Of a DNA stretch of 64,000 nucleotides, positions 1 through 9,745 are shown in pieces. The notes below the pieces were generated by a model that ran no database searches, had not been told where the DNA came from, and saw only the letters and a list, made by a program, of their open reading frames with translations. A program made the translations under genes and the position numbers. The stretch comes from Enterobacter sp. R4-368 (GTDB lineage Bacteria > Pseudomonadota > Gammaproteobacteria > Enterobacterales > Enterobacteriaceae). The first letter of the stretch is position 1. Each line of letters begins with the position of its first letter. The stretch is from NCBI RefSeq assembly GCF_000410515.1, contig NC_021500.1:2604001-2668000 (forward strand), given 5' to 3'.

Positions 1-1169
1 GCGGCGGTTGTATCCCACTGGTAACCCAGGTGCTGAACGCCGAACTGGCGAAACAGGGTATCGAAGTAACCAATAATCTGTGTGAGCACTTTGCTTACTC
101 ACGCCAGGAGCTGTACCACCTGATCCGTGTGGAAGGCATCAAATCCTTCGACGAACTGCTGGCAAAATATGGCAAAGGTTATGGTTGCGAAGTGTGTAAA
201 CCGACCATCGGTTCACTGCTGGCTTCCTGCTGGAATGAGTACATCCTGAAACCGCAGCACACACCGTTGCAGGATACCAACGACAACTTCCTCGCCAACA
301 TCCAGAAAGATGGCACCTATTCCGTGATCCCGCGCTCCGCAGGCGGCGAAATCACCCCGGAAGGGCTGATGGAAGTGGGCCGTATTGCCCGTGAATTCAA
401 TCTCTACACCAAAATCACCGGTTCTCAGCGTATTGGCCTGTTTGGCGCGCAAAAAGACGACCTGCCGGAAATCTGGCGTCAGTTGATTAACGCGGGCTTT
501 GAAACCGGGCACGCCTACGCCAAAGCATTACGTATGGCGAAAACCTGTGTCGGTTCGACCTGGTGCCGTTACGGTGTGGGTGACAGTGTGGGCTTCGGCG
601 TTGAGCTGGAAAACCGCTACAAAGGGATTCGTACCCCGCACAAAATGAAGTTCGGCGTCTCTGGCTGTACCCGTGAATGTGCCGAAGCACAGGGTAAAGA
701 CGTGGGGATCATCGCCACGGAAAAAGGCTGGAACCTGTATGTGTGCGGTAACGGCGGCATGAAACCGCGCCACGCGGATCTGCTAGCGGCGGATCTCGAT
801 CGCGAAACCCTGCTGCACTATCTTGACCGCTTTATGATGTTCTACATCCGTACCGCCGACAAACTGACGCGTACCGCCTCCTGGCTCGACAGCATGGAAG
901 GCGGCATCGAATATCTGAAGAGCGTGATTATCGATGACAAACTGGGCTTTGACGCACAGCTTGAAGAAGAGATGACCCGCCTGCGTGAAGCGGTAGTCTG
1001 CGAGTGGACTGAAACGGTGAACACGCCTTCTGCGCAGCTTCGCTTCAAACACTTTATCAACAGCGACCGCCGCGATCCGAACGTGCAGGTAGTGCCAGAG
1101 CGTCAGCAACATCGCCCGGCAACCCCGTATGAACGAATTCCGGTGGTGTTAGTGGAGGATAACGCATGA
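1..1169 (+). CDS. nirB: NirB, large subunit of NADH-dependent nitrite reductase (3' part, 5' end outside window)
   Basis: This is the C-terminal part (about 388 codons, reading frame from base 3) of the cytoplasmic siroheme nitrite reductase, which reduces nitrite to ammonium with NADH. The E. coli protein is about 847 residues, so the FAD/NADH half is missing. The first codons carry GGC and a little later GCEVC, which are the second half of the BFD-like [2Fe-2S] domain. Further on, TCVGSTWC (C-x5-C) and SGCTREC (C-x3-C), about 35 residues apart, are the paired cysteine motif that binds the [4Fe-4S]-siroheme centre. The stop overlaps the nirD start in ATGA, which suggests translational coupling. 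Family and role are well established; truncation is only the window edge. Confidence 0.97.
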   Translation, partial: GGCIPLVTQVLNAELAKQGIEVTNNLCEHFAYSRQELYHLIRVEGIKSFDELLAKYGKGYGCEVCKPTIGSLLASCWNEYILKPQHTPLQDTNDNFLANIQKDGTYSVIPRSAGGEITPEGLMEVGRIAREFNLYTKITGSQRIGLFGAQKDDLPEIWRQLINAGFETGHAYAKALRMAKTCVGSTWCRYGVGDSVGFGVELENRYKGIRTPHKMKFGVSGCTRECAEAQGKDVGIIATEKGWNLYVCGNGGMKPRHADLLAADLDRETLLHYLDRFMMFYIRTADKLTRTASWLDSMEGGIEYLKSVIIDDKLGFDAQLEEEMTRLREAVVCEWTETVNTPSAQLRFKHFINSDRRDPNVQVVPERQQHRPATPYERIPVVLVEDNA

Positions 1170-1492
1170 GCCAGTGGAACACCGTCTGCAAAATCGACGA
1201 CATCATCCCGGCGACCGGTGTGTGTGCGTTGGTGAAAGGTCAGCAAGTCGCGATTTTCCGCCCGCGCCATGATGATCAAGTGTATGCCATCAGCAATATC
1301 GACCCGTTTTTTGAGTCCAGCGTGCTCTCTCGCGGCCTTATCGCTGAACATCAGGGCGAGTTATGGGTTGCCAGCCCGCTGAAAAAACAGCGCTTCCGCC
1401 TGCGCGACGGCGTATGCATGGAAGATGAAAGCCGCTCTGTCGCGCATTTCGATGCGCGCGTGAAAGACGGCGAAGTACAGATTAAAGCGTAA
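1166..1492 (+). CDS. nirD: NirD, small subunit of NADH-dependent nitrite reductase
   Basis: A 108-residue Rieske-fold protein, the same length as E. coli NirD, which partners NirB in cytoplasmic nitrite reduction. It has the Rieske-like beta core but no paired Cys-His cluster ligands, as is normal for this subfamily, so it should not bind its own iron-sulfur cluster. Recognisable segments include NIDPFFESS and the conserved GELWVASPLKKQRF stretch. The ATG lies inside the nirB stop (ATGA overlap), so start choice is firm. Next comes nirC after a 95-base gap that holds a GC-rich hairpin. Confidence 0.97.
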   Translation: MSQWNTVCKIDDIIPATGVCALVKGQQVAIFRPRHDDQVYAISNIDPFFESSVLSRGLIAEHQGELWVASPLKKQRFRLRDGVCMEDESRSVAHFDARVKDGEVQIKA

Positions 1493-1499
1493 TACCCCT

Positions 1500-1520
1500 G
1501 CGGGGGCGCAATGCTCCCGC
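1500..1520 (+). other. GC-rich hairpin between nirD and nirC
   Basis: An 8-bp stem (1500-1507 with 1513-1520, one G-U pair) closes a five-base loop just after the nirD stop. The following bases are T-rich but interrupted, not a clean T-run. It could be a partial terminator or an mRNA processing or stability element that sets NirC level relative to NirBD. Confidence 0.4.
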
Positions 1521-1587
1521 TGTTTCACTTTTTCGTTTTCATTTTTTCCTTTTAAACATTTTCTTTTAACTTTGGATAATCAACATC

Positions 1588-2397
1588 ATGTTTACCGACA
1601 CTATTAATAAGTGCGCGGCTAACGCTGCGCGTATCGCTCGCCTCTCTTCACAAAATCCGCTGGGTTTCTGGATAAGCTCTGCCATGGCGGGCGCTTATGT
1701 TGGCCTCGGCATCATCCTGATTTTTACCCTTGGTAACCTGCTTGATCCAACATTGCGCCCGCTGGTGATGGGTGCGACGTTCGGTATCGCCTTAACGCTG
1801 GTGATTATCGCCGGTTCTGAGTTGTTTACCGGTCACACCATGTTTCTGACGCTGGGCGTCAAAGCGGGCACCATCAGCCACGGGCAAATGTGGGCTATTT
1901 TGCCGCAAACCTGGCTCGGTAATTTGCTCGGCTCAGTGTTCGTCGCGCTGCTGTACAGCTGGGGCGGTGGCAGTTTGTTACCGGTGGATACGAGTCTGGT
2001 GCATGCGGTAGCGCTGGCGAAAACCAGTGCGCCAGCAACGGTGCTGTTCTTTAAGGGCGCGCTGTGTAACTGGCTGGTGTGCCTGGCTATCTGGATGGCA
2101 ATCCGTACCGAAGGCGCAGCAAAATTCCTCGCTATCTGGTGGTGTCTGCTGGCGTTTATCGCCTCGGGTTACGAACACTCCATCGCCAATATGACGCTCT
2201 TTGCCCTCTCCTGGTTTGGTCATCACAGCGAGGCGTATACCCTCTCCGGTATCGGTCATAACCTGCTGTGGGTAACGCTTGGCAATACTCTCTCTGGTGC
2301 GGTATTTATGGGGTTAGGTTACTGGTATGCTACGCCGAAATCTGAGCGTCCTTCTGCGGTCACCCGCGTGGCAAGCCAGGCTACAGCGAATAACTAA
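1588..2397 (+). CDS. nirC: NirC, nitrite channel of the formate/nitrite transporter family
   Basis: A 269-residue inner-membrane protein of the FNT family (formate/nitrite channels, pentamers of six-helix subunits). Six hydrophobic stretches can be followed from about residue 27 to 250. The motif GSELFTGHTM near residue 75 and the segment GYEHSIANM near residue 195 are typical FNT landmarks; the latter carries the conserved pore histidine. It imports nitrite for NirBD and can relieve nitrite toxicity. It lies 95 bases after nirD and 17 before cysG on the same strand, as expected for a nirBDC-cysG operon. In E. coli this operon is driven by FNR and NarL/NarP; that promoter is outside the window. 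Confidence 0.97.
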   Translation: MFTDTINKCAANAARIARLSSQNPLGFWISSAMAGAYVGLGIILIFTLGNLLDPTLRPLVMGATFGIALTLVIIAGSELFTGHTMFLTLGVKAGTISHGQMWAILPQTWLGNLLGSVFVALLYSWGGGSLLPVDTSLVHAVALAKTSAPATVLFFKGALCNWLVCLAIWMAIRTEGAAKFLAIWWCLLAFIASGYEHSIANMTLFALSWFGHHSEAYTLSGIGHNLLWVTLGNTLSGAVFMGLGYWYATPKSERPSAVTRVASQATANN

Positions 2398-2414
2398 AAT
2401 GTTGAGGTAATGTC

Positions 2415-3779
2415 GTGGACCATTTGCCAATTTTTTGCCAGCTACGCGATCGCCAGTGCCTGCTTGTCGGTGGAGGCGATGTCGCAGAACGTAAAGCCCG
2501 GCTGTTAATGGATGCGGGTGCACGGCTTACCGTTAACGCGCTCACGTTTGTTCCTCAGTTCACCGTCTGGGCCGAAGAAGGCATGTTGACGCTGGTTGAA
2601 GGCGAATTTAGCGAAACGCTGTTAGACGCGTGTTGGCTGGCGATTGCCGCAACGGATGACGAAGTGGTTAATCAGCGCGTCAGCGATGCCGCAGAGCAGC
2701 GCCGTATCTTCTGTAACGTTGTCGATGCGCCCAAACAGGCGAGCTTTATCATGCCGTCAATCATTGACCGCTCGCCGTTGATGGTGGCGGTCTCTTCCGG
2801 CGGCACATCGCCAGTGCTGGCGCGTCTGCTGCGTGAAAAACTCGAATCGCTGTTGCCGCAGCATCTGGGCCACGTCGCCCATTACGCAGGCAAACTACGC
2901 AGCCGGGTCAAGAAACAGTTCGCCAGCATGAGCGAGCGTCGCCGCTTCTGGGAAAAATTGTTTGTCAACGACCGACTGGCGCAATCCCTGGCGAACCAGG
3001 ACACCAACGCCGTGGAAAAAATAACCGAACAACTGCTGGCCGAGCCGCTGGATAATCGTGGTGAAGTGGTACTGGTTGGCGCGGGGCCTGGCGACGCCGG
3101 GCTGCTGACCTTAAAAGGTTTGCAGCAGATCCAGCAAGCCGATGTGGTGGTGTATGACCGGCTGGTTTCCGATGAGATCATGAACCTGGTGCGCCGCGAC
3201 GCTGACCGGGTGTTTGTTGGCAAACGCGCGGGCTATCACTGTGTACCGCAGGAGGAGATCAATCAGATCCTGCTGCGCGAAGCGCAAAGCGGTAAACGCG
3301 TTGTCCGGCTCAAAGGCGGCGACCCGTTTATTTTCGGTCGCGGCGGCGAAGAGCTGGAAACGCTCTGCCACGCGGGTATCCCTTTTTCGGTGGTGCCAGG
3401 CATTACGGCGGCATCCGGCTGTTCGGCCTACTCCGGCATTCCGTTAACCCACCGAGATTACGCACAAAGCGTGCGGCTGGTGACGGGGCACCTGAAAACC
3501 GGTGGTGAGCTGGACTGGGCCAATCTGGCTGCGGAAAAGCAAACGCTGGTGTTCTATATGGGGCTGAATCAGGCGGCGACGATTCAGGCGCAATTAATAG
3601 AGCATGGAATGCAGGCAGATATGCCGGTGGCGCTGGTGGAAAACGGCACCTCGGTACAACAGAAAGTCGTGAGTGGTGATTTGACGCAACTGGGCGAACT
3701 GGCACAGCAGGTGCAAAGCCCGGCGCTGATCATCGTTGGTCGCGTGGTGGGACTGCGCGATAAGCTTAAATGGTTTTAA
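2415..3779 (+). CDS. cysG: CysG, siroheme synthase (trifunctional)
   Basis: This 454-residue enzyme makes siroheme, the prosthetic group of NirB and sulfite reductase. The N-terminal third is the NAD-dependent dehydrogenase/ferrochelatase, with the [10 protein letters not shown] nucleotide motif at residues 19-28 and the serine-rich SSGGTSP loop near 128. The C-terminal half is uroporphyrinogen-III C-methyltransferase, starting near residue 215 with [11 protein letters not shown] and continuing with [13 protein letters not shown] and PGITAASG. I chose the GTG at 2415 because it gives the family N-terminus MDHLPIF; a GTG start is also used in E. coli. Length is within a few residues of the usual 457. 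It closes the nir operon, matching supply of cofactor to apoenzyme. Confidence 0.97.
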   Translation: MDHLPIFCQLRDRQCLLVGGGDVAERKARLLMDAGARLTVNALTFVPQFTVWAEEGMLTLVEGEFSETLLDACWLAIAATDDEVVNQRVSDAAEQRRIFCNVVDAPKQASFIMPSIIDRSPLMVAVSSGGTSPVLARLLREKLESLLPQHLGHVAHYAGKLRSRVKKQFASMSERRRFWEKLFVNDRLAQSLANQDTNAVEKITEQLLAEPLDNRGEVVLVGAGPGDAGLLTLKGLQQIQQADVVVYDRLVSDEIMNLVRRDADRVFVGKRAGYHCVPQEEINQILLREAQSGKRVVRLKGGDPFIFGRGGEELETLCHAGIPFSVVPGITAASGCSAYSGIPLTHRDYAQSVRLVTGHLKTGGELDWANLAAEKQTLVFYMGLNQAATIQAQLIEHGMQADMPVALVENGTSVQQKVVSGDLTQLGELAQQVQSPALIIVGRVVGLRDKLKWF

Positions 3780-3785
3780 AAACAG

Positions 3786-3813
3786 AAAAAGGGCAGGTAA
3801 ACCAGCCCTTTTT
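3786..3813. terminator. Bidirectional terminator between cysG and trpS
   Basis: A 9-bp stem with A-run on the left arm (3786-3794) and T-run on the right arm (3805-3813) and a 10-base loop. It can end cysG on the plus strand and trpS on the minus strand. Only 48 bases separate the two stop codons. Confidence 0.85.
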
Positions 3814-3827
3814 AATGATGCCAACGA

Positions 3828-4832
3828 TTACGGTTTAGCAACGAAACCAATCGCTTCGTAGACTTTCTTCAGGGTTTCCGATGCCCGCGCGCTGGCTTTT
3901 TCCGCGCCGTCTTTCATCACCTGTTGCAGGAAGGCTTCATCATTGCGATAGCGATGATAACGCTCTTGCAGCTCGGTCAACATTCCGGAAACGGCATCCG
4001 CCACTTCCCCTTTCAGATGACCATACATTTTGCCTTCAAAGTGCTGTTCCAGCTCGGCAATACTCTGGCCGGTTACGGCAGAGAGAATATCCAGCAGGTT
4101 GGAAACACCGGCTTTGTTGGCGATGTCGTAGCGAACCACCGGCGGCTCGTCGGAATCGGTCACCGCGCGTTTGATTTTTTTCACCACCGATTTCGGATCT
4201 TCCAGCAGGCCGATAACGTTGTTGCGGTTATCGTCCGACTTGGACATCTTCTTGGTCGGCTCCAGCAGCGACATCACGCGTGCGCCAGATTTTGGAATAA
4301 ACGGCTCAGGCACTTTAAAGATATCGCCATAAATCGCGTTAAAACGCTGGGCGATATCGCGGCTCAGTTCCAGATGCTGTTTCTGGTCTTCACCCACCGG
4401 CACCTGGTTGGTTTGATACAGCAGAATGTCTGCCGCCATCAGCACCGGGTAATCAAACAGACCGGCGTTGATGTTTTCCGCATAGCGCGCAGATTTGTCT
4501 TTGAACTGGGTCATGCGGCTCAGTTCACCGAAATAGGTGTAGCAGTTCAGCGCCCAGCCGAGCTGTGCATGCTCCGGCACATGGGACTGAACGAAGATGG
4601 TGCTTTTTTGCGGATCGATGCCGCACGCCAGGTAAAGAGCCAGCGTGTCCAGCGTCGCCTTACGCAGCGCTAGCGGATCCTGGCGCACGGTAATCGCGTG
4701 CTGGTCAACGATGCAGTAGATACAGTGATAGTCGTCCTGCATGTTCACCCACTGACGCAGCGCACCCATATAGTTACCAATGGTTAATTCACCTGAGGGC
4801 TGTGCGCCACTAAAGACGATGGGCTTAGTCAT
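3828..4832 (-). CDS. trpS: TrpS, tryptophanyl-tRNA synthetase
   Basis: A 334-residue class Ic aminoacyl-tRNA synthetase that charges tRNA-Trp, same length as E. coli TrpS. The HIGH-class signature appears as TIGN at residues 17-20 and the KMSKS loop as KKMSKSDD near 194-201. A longer open frame reaches 4916, but the start at 4832 gives the conserved N-terminus MTKPIVFSG and overlaps the gph stop by eight bases in ATGACTAA, the same arrangement as the rpe/gph junction. It is the last gene of the aroK-aroB-damX-dam-rpe-gph-trpS transcription unit known in enterobacteria. Confidence 0.97.
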   Translation of the reverse strand: MTKPIVFSGAQPSGELTIGNYMGALRQWVNMQDDYHCIYCIVDQHAITVRQDPLALRKATLDTLALYLACGIDPQKSTIFVQSHVPEHAQLGWALNCYTYFGELSRMTQFKDKSARYAENINAGLFDYPVLMAADILLYQTNQVPVGEDQKQHLELSRDIAQRFNAIYGDIFKVPEPFIPKSGARVMSLLEPTKKMSKSDDNRNNVIGLLEDPKSVVKKIKRAVTDSDEPPVVRYDIANKAGVSNLLDILSAVTGQSIAELEQHFEGKMYGHLKGEVADAVSGMLTELQERYHRYRNDEAFLQQVMKDGAEKASARASETLKKVYEAIGFVAKP

Positions 4833-5583
4833 TTTTCGTTTCCTGATTTTCACTGTGCGAAAGCCCGAGTGCGGGCAGTAAATCTTTGAAGTGATCGAAC
4901 ACGTAGTCCGGCTCACTGGCGGTAATCGCTTCGCCGTAGTTATAACCGTAAGTCATACCGACACAGACGCTTCCAGCCGCTTTTGCCGCCAGGATGTCAT
5001 TGCGCGAATCACCGACGAAGAGCAATTCATAAGGTTGAATATTGAGCTTTTTGCACACCAGAAGCAACGGTTCCGGATGCGGCTTTTTGTTTACCACATC
5101 ATCGCCGCCGACCACAAAGGTGAAATATTGCGCAATACCCAGCGCCTCCAGCAGCGGTGCCACGAACGGCGTCGGCTTATTGGTCACCAGCGCCAGTGGC
5201 AAGCCTTTAGCATGCAGAGCTGCCAGCGTTTGTGCCACGTCCGGGAAGAGAAAACTGCCCTCTTCCACCGTCTCTTCGTAATATCGGTTGAACAACTTAC
5301 GCAGCATGCGTATCTGCTCTTCTTGTGGAATGTCGTGATCCACATCCGGCTTACCTTGCGCCGCGCGCTGGCTGGTGCGCTCCTGGCGAGCCCAGTTAAA
5401 CGCCCGCTCCATCAACACATCCGCGCCGTTACCAATCCAGGTGACAACGCGCGCTTCGCCCGCCTGCGGTAACTCAAGCGCATACAGCGCGCTATCAACA
5501 GCAGCGGTCAGACCCGGCGCGCTATCCACCAGCGTACCGTCGAGATCAAAAGCAATACCCTGAATCGACTGCATTTTATTCAT
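4825..5583 (-). CDS. gph: Gph, 2-phosphoglycolate phosphatase
   Basis: A 252-residue HAD-superfamily phosphatase that removes 2-phosphoglycolate formed during repair of 3'-phosphoglycolate DNA ends. HAD motif I is DLDGTLVD at residues 13-20, motif II is the VTNKP segment near 140, and motif III/IV is KKPHP followed by GDSRND near 195. Length equals the E. coli protein. It overlaps rpe upstream (ATGAATAA) and trpS downstream (ATGACTAA) by eight bases each, which indicates coupled translation. The assignment is secure; substrate specificity follows from family identity, not from a readable specificity motif. Confidence 0.96.
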   Translation of the reverse strand: MNKMQSIQGIAFDLDGTLVDSAPGLTAAVDSALYALELPQAGEARVVTWIGNGADVLMERAFNWARQERTSQRAAQGKPDVDHDIPQEEQIRMLRKLFNRYYEETVEEGSFLFPDVAQTLAALHAKGLPLALVTNKPTPFVAPLLEALGIAQYFTFVVGGDDVVNKKPHPEPLLLVCKKLNIQPYELLFVGDSRNDILAAKAAGSVCVGMTYGYNYGEAITASEPDYVFDHFKDLLPALGLSHSENQETKND

Positions 5584-6253
5584 GACTTACCTTTGCCAGT
5601 TCACTACGCATTTCATCAATAACCTGTTTGTAATCCGGTTTATCGAAAATTGCCGAGCCTGCGACAAACATATCCGCGCCCGCTGCGGCAATTTCACCGA
5701 TATTGCTCACCTTCACACCGCCGTCGACTTCGAGACGGATATCAAAGCCTGAGGCATCAATGCGACGACGCACTTCACGCAGCTTATCCAGCGTGTGTGG
5801 AATGAAAGACTGGCCGCCAAAGCCGGGGTTTACCGACATCAGCAGGATCACATCCAGTTTATCCATCACGTAGTCCAGGTAGCTGAGCGGTGTTGCCGGG
5901 TTAAGCACCAGTCCCGCTTTACAACCGTGTTCTTTGATGAGTTGCAGGGAGCGATCGACGTGTTCGGAGGCTTCGGGATGAAAGGTGATAATGCTTGCAC
6001 CAGCGGCGGCGAAGTCCGGGATCAGCCGATCAACCGGTTTCACCATCAAGTGAACATCAATAGGCGCGGTGATGCCATAATTACGCAGCGCTTTGAGCAC
6101 CATCGGGCCAATGGTCAAATTCGGCACGTAATGGTTATCCATCACGTCGAAATGCACCACATCACCACCTGCAGCCAGTACGGCGGCGGTATCTTCACCG
6201 AGGCGTGCAAAATCAGCCGACAGAATCGAAGGGGCAATCAAATACTGTTTCAT
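5576..6253 (-). CDS. rpe: Rpe, ribulose-phosphate 3-epimerase
   Basis: A 225-residue TIM-barrel metalloenzyme of the pentose phosphate pathway that interconverts ribulose 5-phosphate and xylulose 5-phosphate. Seen motifs are APSILSADF near the N-terminus, [12 protein letters not shown] with the metal-binding His/Asp, [16 protein letters not shown], and EVDGGV with the second catalytic aspartate. Two in-frame ATGs lie six bases apart; I chose the second (6253) because an AGGAG sits six bases before it, while it would touch the first ATG, and because it gives the standard MKQYLIAPS start. It overlaps gph by eight bases. Confidence 0.97.
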   Translation of the reverse strand: MKQYLIAPSILSADFARLGEDTAAVLAAGGDVVHFDVMDNHYVPNLTIGPMVLKALRNYGITAPIDVHLMVKPVDRLIPDFAAAGASIITFHPEASEHVDRSLQLIKEHGCKAGLVLNPATPLSYLDYVMDKLDVILLMSVNPGFGGQSFIPHTLDKLREVRRRIDASGFDIRLEVDGGVKVSNIGEIAAAGADMFVAGSAIFDKPDYKQVIDEMRSELAKVSHE

Positions 6254-6304
6254 CCGCATCTCCTTGAGAAAGTAGGGTTCGGCAGGCAGCGCGGTGAATG
6301 CGAA

Positions 6305-7126
6305 TTATCGCGGAGCCGGGCGATAGAGTGCCAGCAGCTCATCCACCTTTTTACGTGTACCACCGTTACTGCTGATACTGCGCCGCACTTTTACCACGTG
6401 CAATTTTGCCTGACTGTACCACTCACGCGTTAATAGCGTGTCGTGGTTGGAAATCAATACCGGGATCCGGTTTTGCACCAGGCTTTCGGCAATCGCCGCC
6501 AAATGCGCCTGCTGCTCAAGACTGAAACTGTTGGTGTGATACGCCGTAAAATTGGCCGTCGCCGACAGCGGGGCGTAAGGCGGATCGCAGTAGACCACGG
6601 AGTTCTCGTCCGCGCGCGCCATGCTATCTGCGTAAGACTCGCAGTAAAAAAAGGCATTCTGCGCTTTTTCGGCGAAGTGATACAACTCCGCTTCCGGGAA
6701 ATAGGGTTTCTTATAACGCCCGAAAGGCACGTTGAATTCACCGCGCAAATTATAGCGGCACAGACCGTTGTAGCCATGGCGATTGAGGTATAAAAACAGC
6801 AGCGCGCGCCGGAAAGGATCCTGGCACTGGTTAAACTCTTCGCGTAGCTGATAGTAAACCACGGACTGGTTTGTCGCAGGGGCAAACAACGCCCGCGCCT
6901 GGCGCACATACTCGTCAGGCTGGTCTTTAACGATGTTATAGAGGCTAATCAAATCGCTGTTGATATCAGCGAGGATATAGCGGGAGAACGACGTGTTGAG
7001 AAACACCGAACCCGCGCCGACGAACGGCTCGATAAGGCATTCACCCTGCGGCAGATGCCTTCCGATATCGTCCAGCAGGGGGTATTTCCCCCCTGCCCAT
7101 TTCAAAAAAGCGCGATTCTTTTTCAT
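6305..7126 (-). CDS. dam: Dam, DNA adenine-N6 methyltransferase (GATC)
   Basis: A 273-residue orphan methyltransferase that methylates adenine in GATC, guiding mismatch repair, SeqA/DnaA control of replication and many promoters. The S-adenosylmethionine motif is FLKWAGGKYPL near the N-terminus, the catalytic motif is DPPY near residue 181, and VEPFVGAGSVF-type and NLRGEFNVPFG segments match the family. Length is close to the E. coli 278, with a shorter C-terminal tail. It sits between damX and rpe in the same direction with gaps of 67 and 51 bases, so it probably shares the long cluster transcript. Confidence 0.97.
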   Translation of the reverse strand: MKKNRAFLKWAGGKYPLLDDIGRHLPQGECLIEPFVGAGSVFLNTSFSRYILADINSDLISLYNIVKDQPDEYVRQARALFAPATNQSVVYYQLREEFNQCQDPFRRALLFLYLNRHGYNGLCRYNLRGEFNVPFGRYKKPYFPEAELYHFAEKAQNAFFYCESYADSMARADENSVVYCDPPYAPLSATANFTAYHTNSFSLEQQAHLAAIAESLVQNRIPVLISNHDTLLTREWYSQAKLHVVKVRRSISSNGGTRKKVDELLALYRPAPR

Positions 7127-7193
7127 GCTGACTGATTACTTACACTCTCTCCGGCTGTGGAGAAAGCTCCGACAGCATCCTGCGCTTTATACA

Positions 7194-8513
7194 TTACTTC
7201 AGATCGGCCTGAACCTGATGTATCGGTTTGGCCCAGGGATTTTTCGCCTGTACGTCTGCCGGCAACGCCGCGACAGCGCGTTTCGCATCGTCTTTAGATG
7301 CGTACACACCGCTCACCAGCACGTACCACGGCTGGCCGTTACGAGTTGTCTGGTAAACCACGAAGTTTTTCAGATTCTCTTTCTTCGCCCATGCATTCAG
7401 GTTGTTAGAGTTCGAGGAACTGCTCAACTGCAGCGTGTAGTGGTTACCCGGCGCAGATTTTAACGCTCCAACATTCCCGGTGGCGGCAGCAGCGCTTGCT
7501 GCAGGCGCGGCACTGGCTGCAGGCGCGGCACTGGCTGCAGGCGCAGCCGCGGCTTTAGCCTGAGTTTGCACTGGTGACGATGTTACCGCAGGCGCTTTTA
7601 CCGGCGAGGTCGTGGCGGTTTCAGTGCGTTTCGGCGGCTGAGCAACCGGTTTGGATTCGGCTTTCGGTTCTGCTTTCGCCACTGGCTCTTTAGCAACCGC
7701 CTTCGGCTCGATCACCATCTGTTTGCGTTCGGCACGCGGCGCAGCGGTATGGCTTTGAGCTGCAGCAGATTGTTGCTGACGCGCAGCAGCGCCATTGCCG
7801 TTACGTACCGGCGCAACTGTTGCAGGTTCAGTTGGCAGCGTCGAATTCACCGCGTTATCCATCTGCGACTGATTTTGTGGCTGAGTCAGTGCGTTATTCA
7901 GATCGCCCTGCACTTCAACACGCTGCTGGCCCGCAGGCGCGGCAGGAGCTTCAGCTTGTGATGGCGTAGAAGAAATTGGTGGCAGCGAGACATCCTGCTG
8001 CGCAGGTGCATTGCCTGAAGTGGGTTGCTGAGCAGGTGCTGGCTGTGCGCCATTTGCCTGATCTGCGGCACCGGTATTGCTGGCGTTGTTATTGCCTGCA
8101 GAGAGATCGATGCTTTTCTCCGCCGGTGCGTTTTGTTCATTACTCGTTGTCGGTGCGGGGGATTTCAGCGCGGAACCGATGCCGATGATTAACAGAAGCA
8201 GAACCAGAATGCCGACGCCCATCATCACATATTGACGGGAAGCGGGTTTTGCGGCTGCCGCTTTCTTACGCTTACGCGGACGGCGCTCTTCGCGCTCCTC
8301 GTCATACGCGTTTTCATCTTCTTCATAGCTCTCTTCTTCACGCTCATCACGCGCCCGGCGGCTGCGAGAAGGGCGGCGTTCGTCCGCATCGACATCAACA
8401 TCATCAAAGTTGATTTGCGGCTCATCGACACGCTCGGAAGATTGGCGAGAACGACCAGTACGACGATCGCTGGGATCGGGTTTCAGCTCGTCTTCTGGTT
8501 TGAATTCATCCAT
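7194..8513 (-). CDS. damX: DamX, SPOR-domain cell-division protein
   Basis: A 439-residue single-pass inner-membrane protein that binds denuded septal peptidoglycan and takes part in cell division. Residues 1-90 are a charged cytoplasmic region rich in Asp, Glu and Arg; a membrane helix spans about 94-114; then a long Ala/Pro/Gln-rich periplasmic linker; the last 75 or so residues form the SPOR domain ([10 protein letters not shown] to the C-terminus). Near residues 320-340 the linker contains APAAS-type repeats encoded by an 18-bp tandem repeat. Length is slightly above the roughly 428 of E. coli, the difference falling in the linker. It lies between aroB and dam. Confidence 0.95.
   Translation of the reverse strand: MDEFKPEDELKPDPSDRRTGRSRQSSERVDEPQINFDDVDVDADERRPSRSRRARDEREEESYEEDENAYDEEREERRPRKRKKAAAAKPASRQYVMMGVGILVLLLLIIGIGSALKSPAPTTSNEQNAPAEKSIDLSAGNNNASNTGAADQANGAQPAPAQQPTSGNAPAQQDVSLPPISSTPSQAEAPAAPAGQQRVEVQGDLNNALTQPQNQSQMDNAVNSTLPTEPATVAPVRNGNGAAARQQQSAAAQSHTAAPRAERKQMVIEPKAVAKEPVAKAEPKAESKPVAQPPKRTETATTSPVKAPAVTSSPVQTQAKAAAAPAASAAPAASAAPAASAAAATGNVGALKSAPGNHYTLQLSSSSNSNNLNAWAKKENLKNFVVYQTTRNGQPWYVLVSGVYASKDDAKRAVAALPADVQAKNPWAKPIHQVQADLK
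7498..7547. repeat. 18-bp tandem repeat inside damX
   Basis: About 2.7 copies of an 18-bp unit that starts GCTGCAGGCG. Because the unit is a multiple of three it adds six residues per copy to the Ala/Pro linker without changing frame. Two copies are exact; the third diverges after about 11 bases. Such a repeat is a likely site of length variation between strains. Confidence 0.85.
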
Positions 8514-8601
8514 TTAACACCCCACACAAAGGCGTATGCCACATCATGCATCCCGCCCGAAGTTAAACGCCACGCGGTGCGTGACCAGACCTTTCTAATA
8601 G

Positions 8602-9690
8602 TTACGCCTGCTGGCAATCAGCAATAGCGCCAAGTACTACGTCGTGCGGCACTCCGCCGCGAACTTCACTCTTCCCTATTGCCAACGGGAGCACTAAACG
8701 CATCTCTCCCGCCAGCACTTTTTTATCGCGCATCATGTGCGGTAAATAAGCCTGCGCAGACATCTCCTGTGGGCCTTGTACCGGCAAACCTGCGCGTTTC
8801 AGCAGCGCTTTTATACGCTGCGTATCCGCTTTGCTGAACTGGCCAAGACGTTCAGATGCATGCGCCGCCATCACCATACCTGCCGCGACAGCTTCACCGT
8901 GCAACCAGTTCCCGTAGCCCATTTCCGCTTCAATAGCGTGGCCGAAGGTATGCCCCAGATTCAGTAAAGCACGTAAGCCTGTTTCCCGCTCATCGGTGGC
9001 AACAACTTCTGCTTTCAGCTCACAACAACGGCGAATACAGTACGCCATCGCCGGACCATCAAGGCGCAGCAACGCATCCATGTTCTGTTCCAGCCAGTCA
9101 AAGAACTCGCCGTCGAGAATAATGCCGTATTTGATCACTTCCGCGAGGCCGGACGATAATTCGCGGGCAGGAAGCGTAGCCAGACAATCAAGATCGACAA
9201 TCACCGACGCAGGCTGATAAAACGCGCCGATCATGTTTTTGCCGAGGGGGTGGTTCACCGCTGTTTTGCCGCCAACAGAGGAATCAACCTGAGAAAGGAG
9301 CGTGGTCGGCACTTGAATAAAGCGCACACCGCGCTGATAGCTGGCGGCCGCGAAGCCGGTCAAATCACCCACCACTCCACCACCCAGCGCGACCAGTGTG
9401 GTATCGCGCCCATGGGGTTTTTGCAACAATGCGGTAAAGACCGTGTCCATCACCGCAAGGCTTTTGTACTGCTCGCCATCCGGCAGAATCACGCTATCCA
9501 CTTTCACGCCAGCCTGTTCAAGAACATGGCGGACTTTATCAAGATAGAGCGGAGCCAGTGTTTCATTGGTGACCAGCATAACCTGATCACCAGACTTCAG
9601 GGGCGAGAAGGAAGCTGGATCGTTAAACAGACCAGCCGCGATGGTGATAGGGTAACTACGTTCCCCGAGAGTGACTGTGATCCTCTCCAT
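8602..9690 (-). CDS. aroB: AroB, 3-dehydroquinate synthase
   Basis: A 362-residue NAD- and metal-dependent enzyme, second step of the shikimate pathway, converting DAHP to 3-dehydroquinate. Readable motifs are LPDGEQYKS near residue 80, the dinucleotide motif [11 protein letters not shown] near 103, [13 protein letters not shown], and the metal-ligand segment [11 protein letters not shown] near 247 with a later [11 protein letters not shown]. Length equals that of E. coli. It follows aroK by 55 bases, as in the aroKB operon, and precedes damX by 88 bases. Confidence 0.97.
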   Translation of the reverse strand: MERITVTLGERSYPITIAAGLFNDPASFSPLKSGDQVMLVTNETLAPLYLDKVRHVLEQAGVKVDSVILPDGEQYKSLAVMDTVFTALLQKPHGRDTTLVALGGGVVGDLTGFAAASYQRGVRFIQVPTTLLSQVDSSVGGKTAVNHPLGKNMIGAFYQPASVIVDLDCLATLPARELSSGLAEVIKYGIILDGEFFDWLEQNMDALLRLDGPAMAYCIRRCCELKAEVVATDERETGLRALLNLGHTFGHAIEAEMGYGNWLHGEAVAAGMVMAAHASERLGQFSKADTQRIKALLKRAGLPVQGPQEMSAQAYLPHMMRDKKVLAGEMRLVLPLAIGKSEVRGGVPHDVVLGAIADCQQA

Positions 9691-9745
9691 GACGCGACAT
9701 CCACCTTAGTTGCTTAAACCCGCAGGCGTGTGAATTAAGCCAGAA

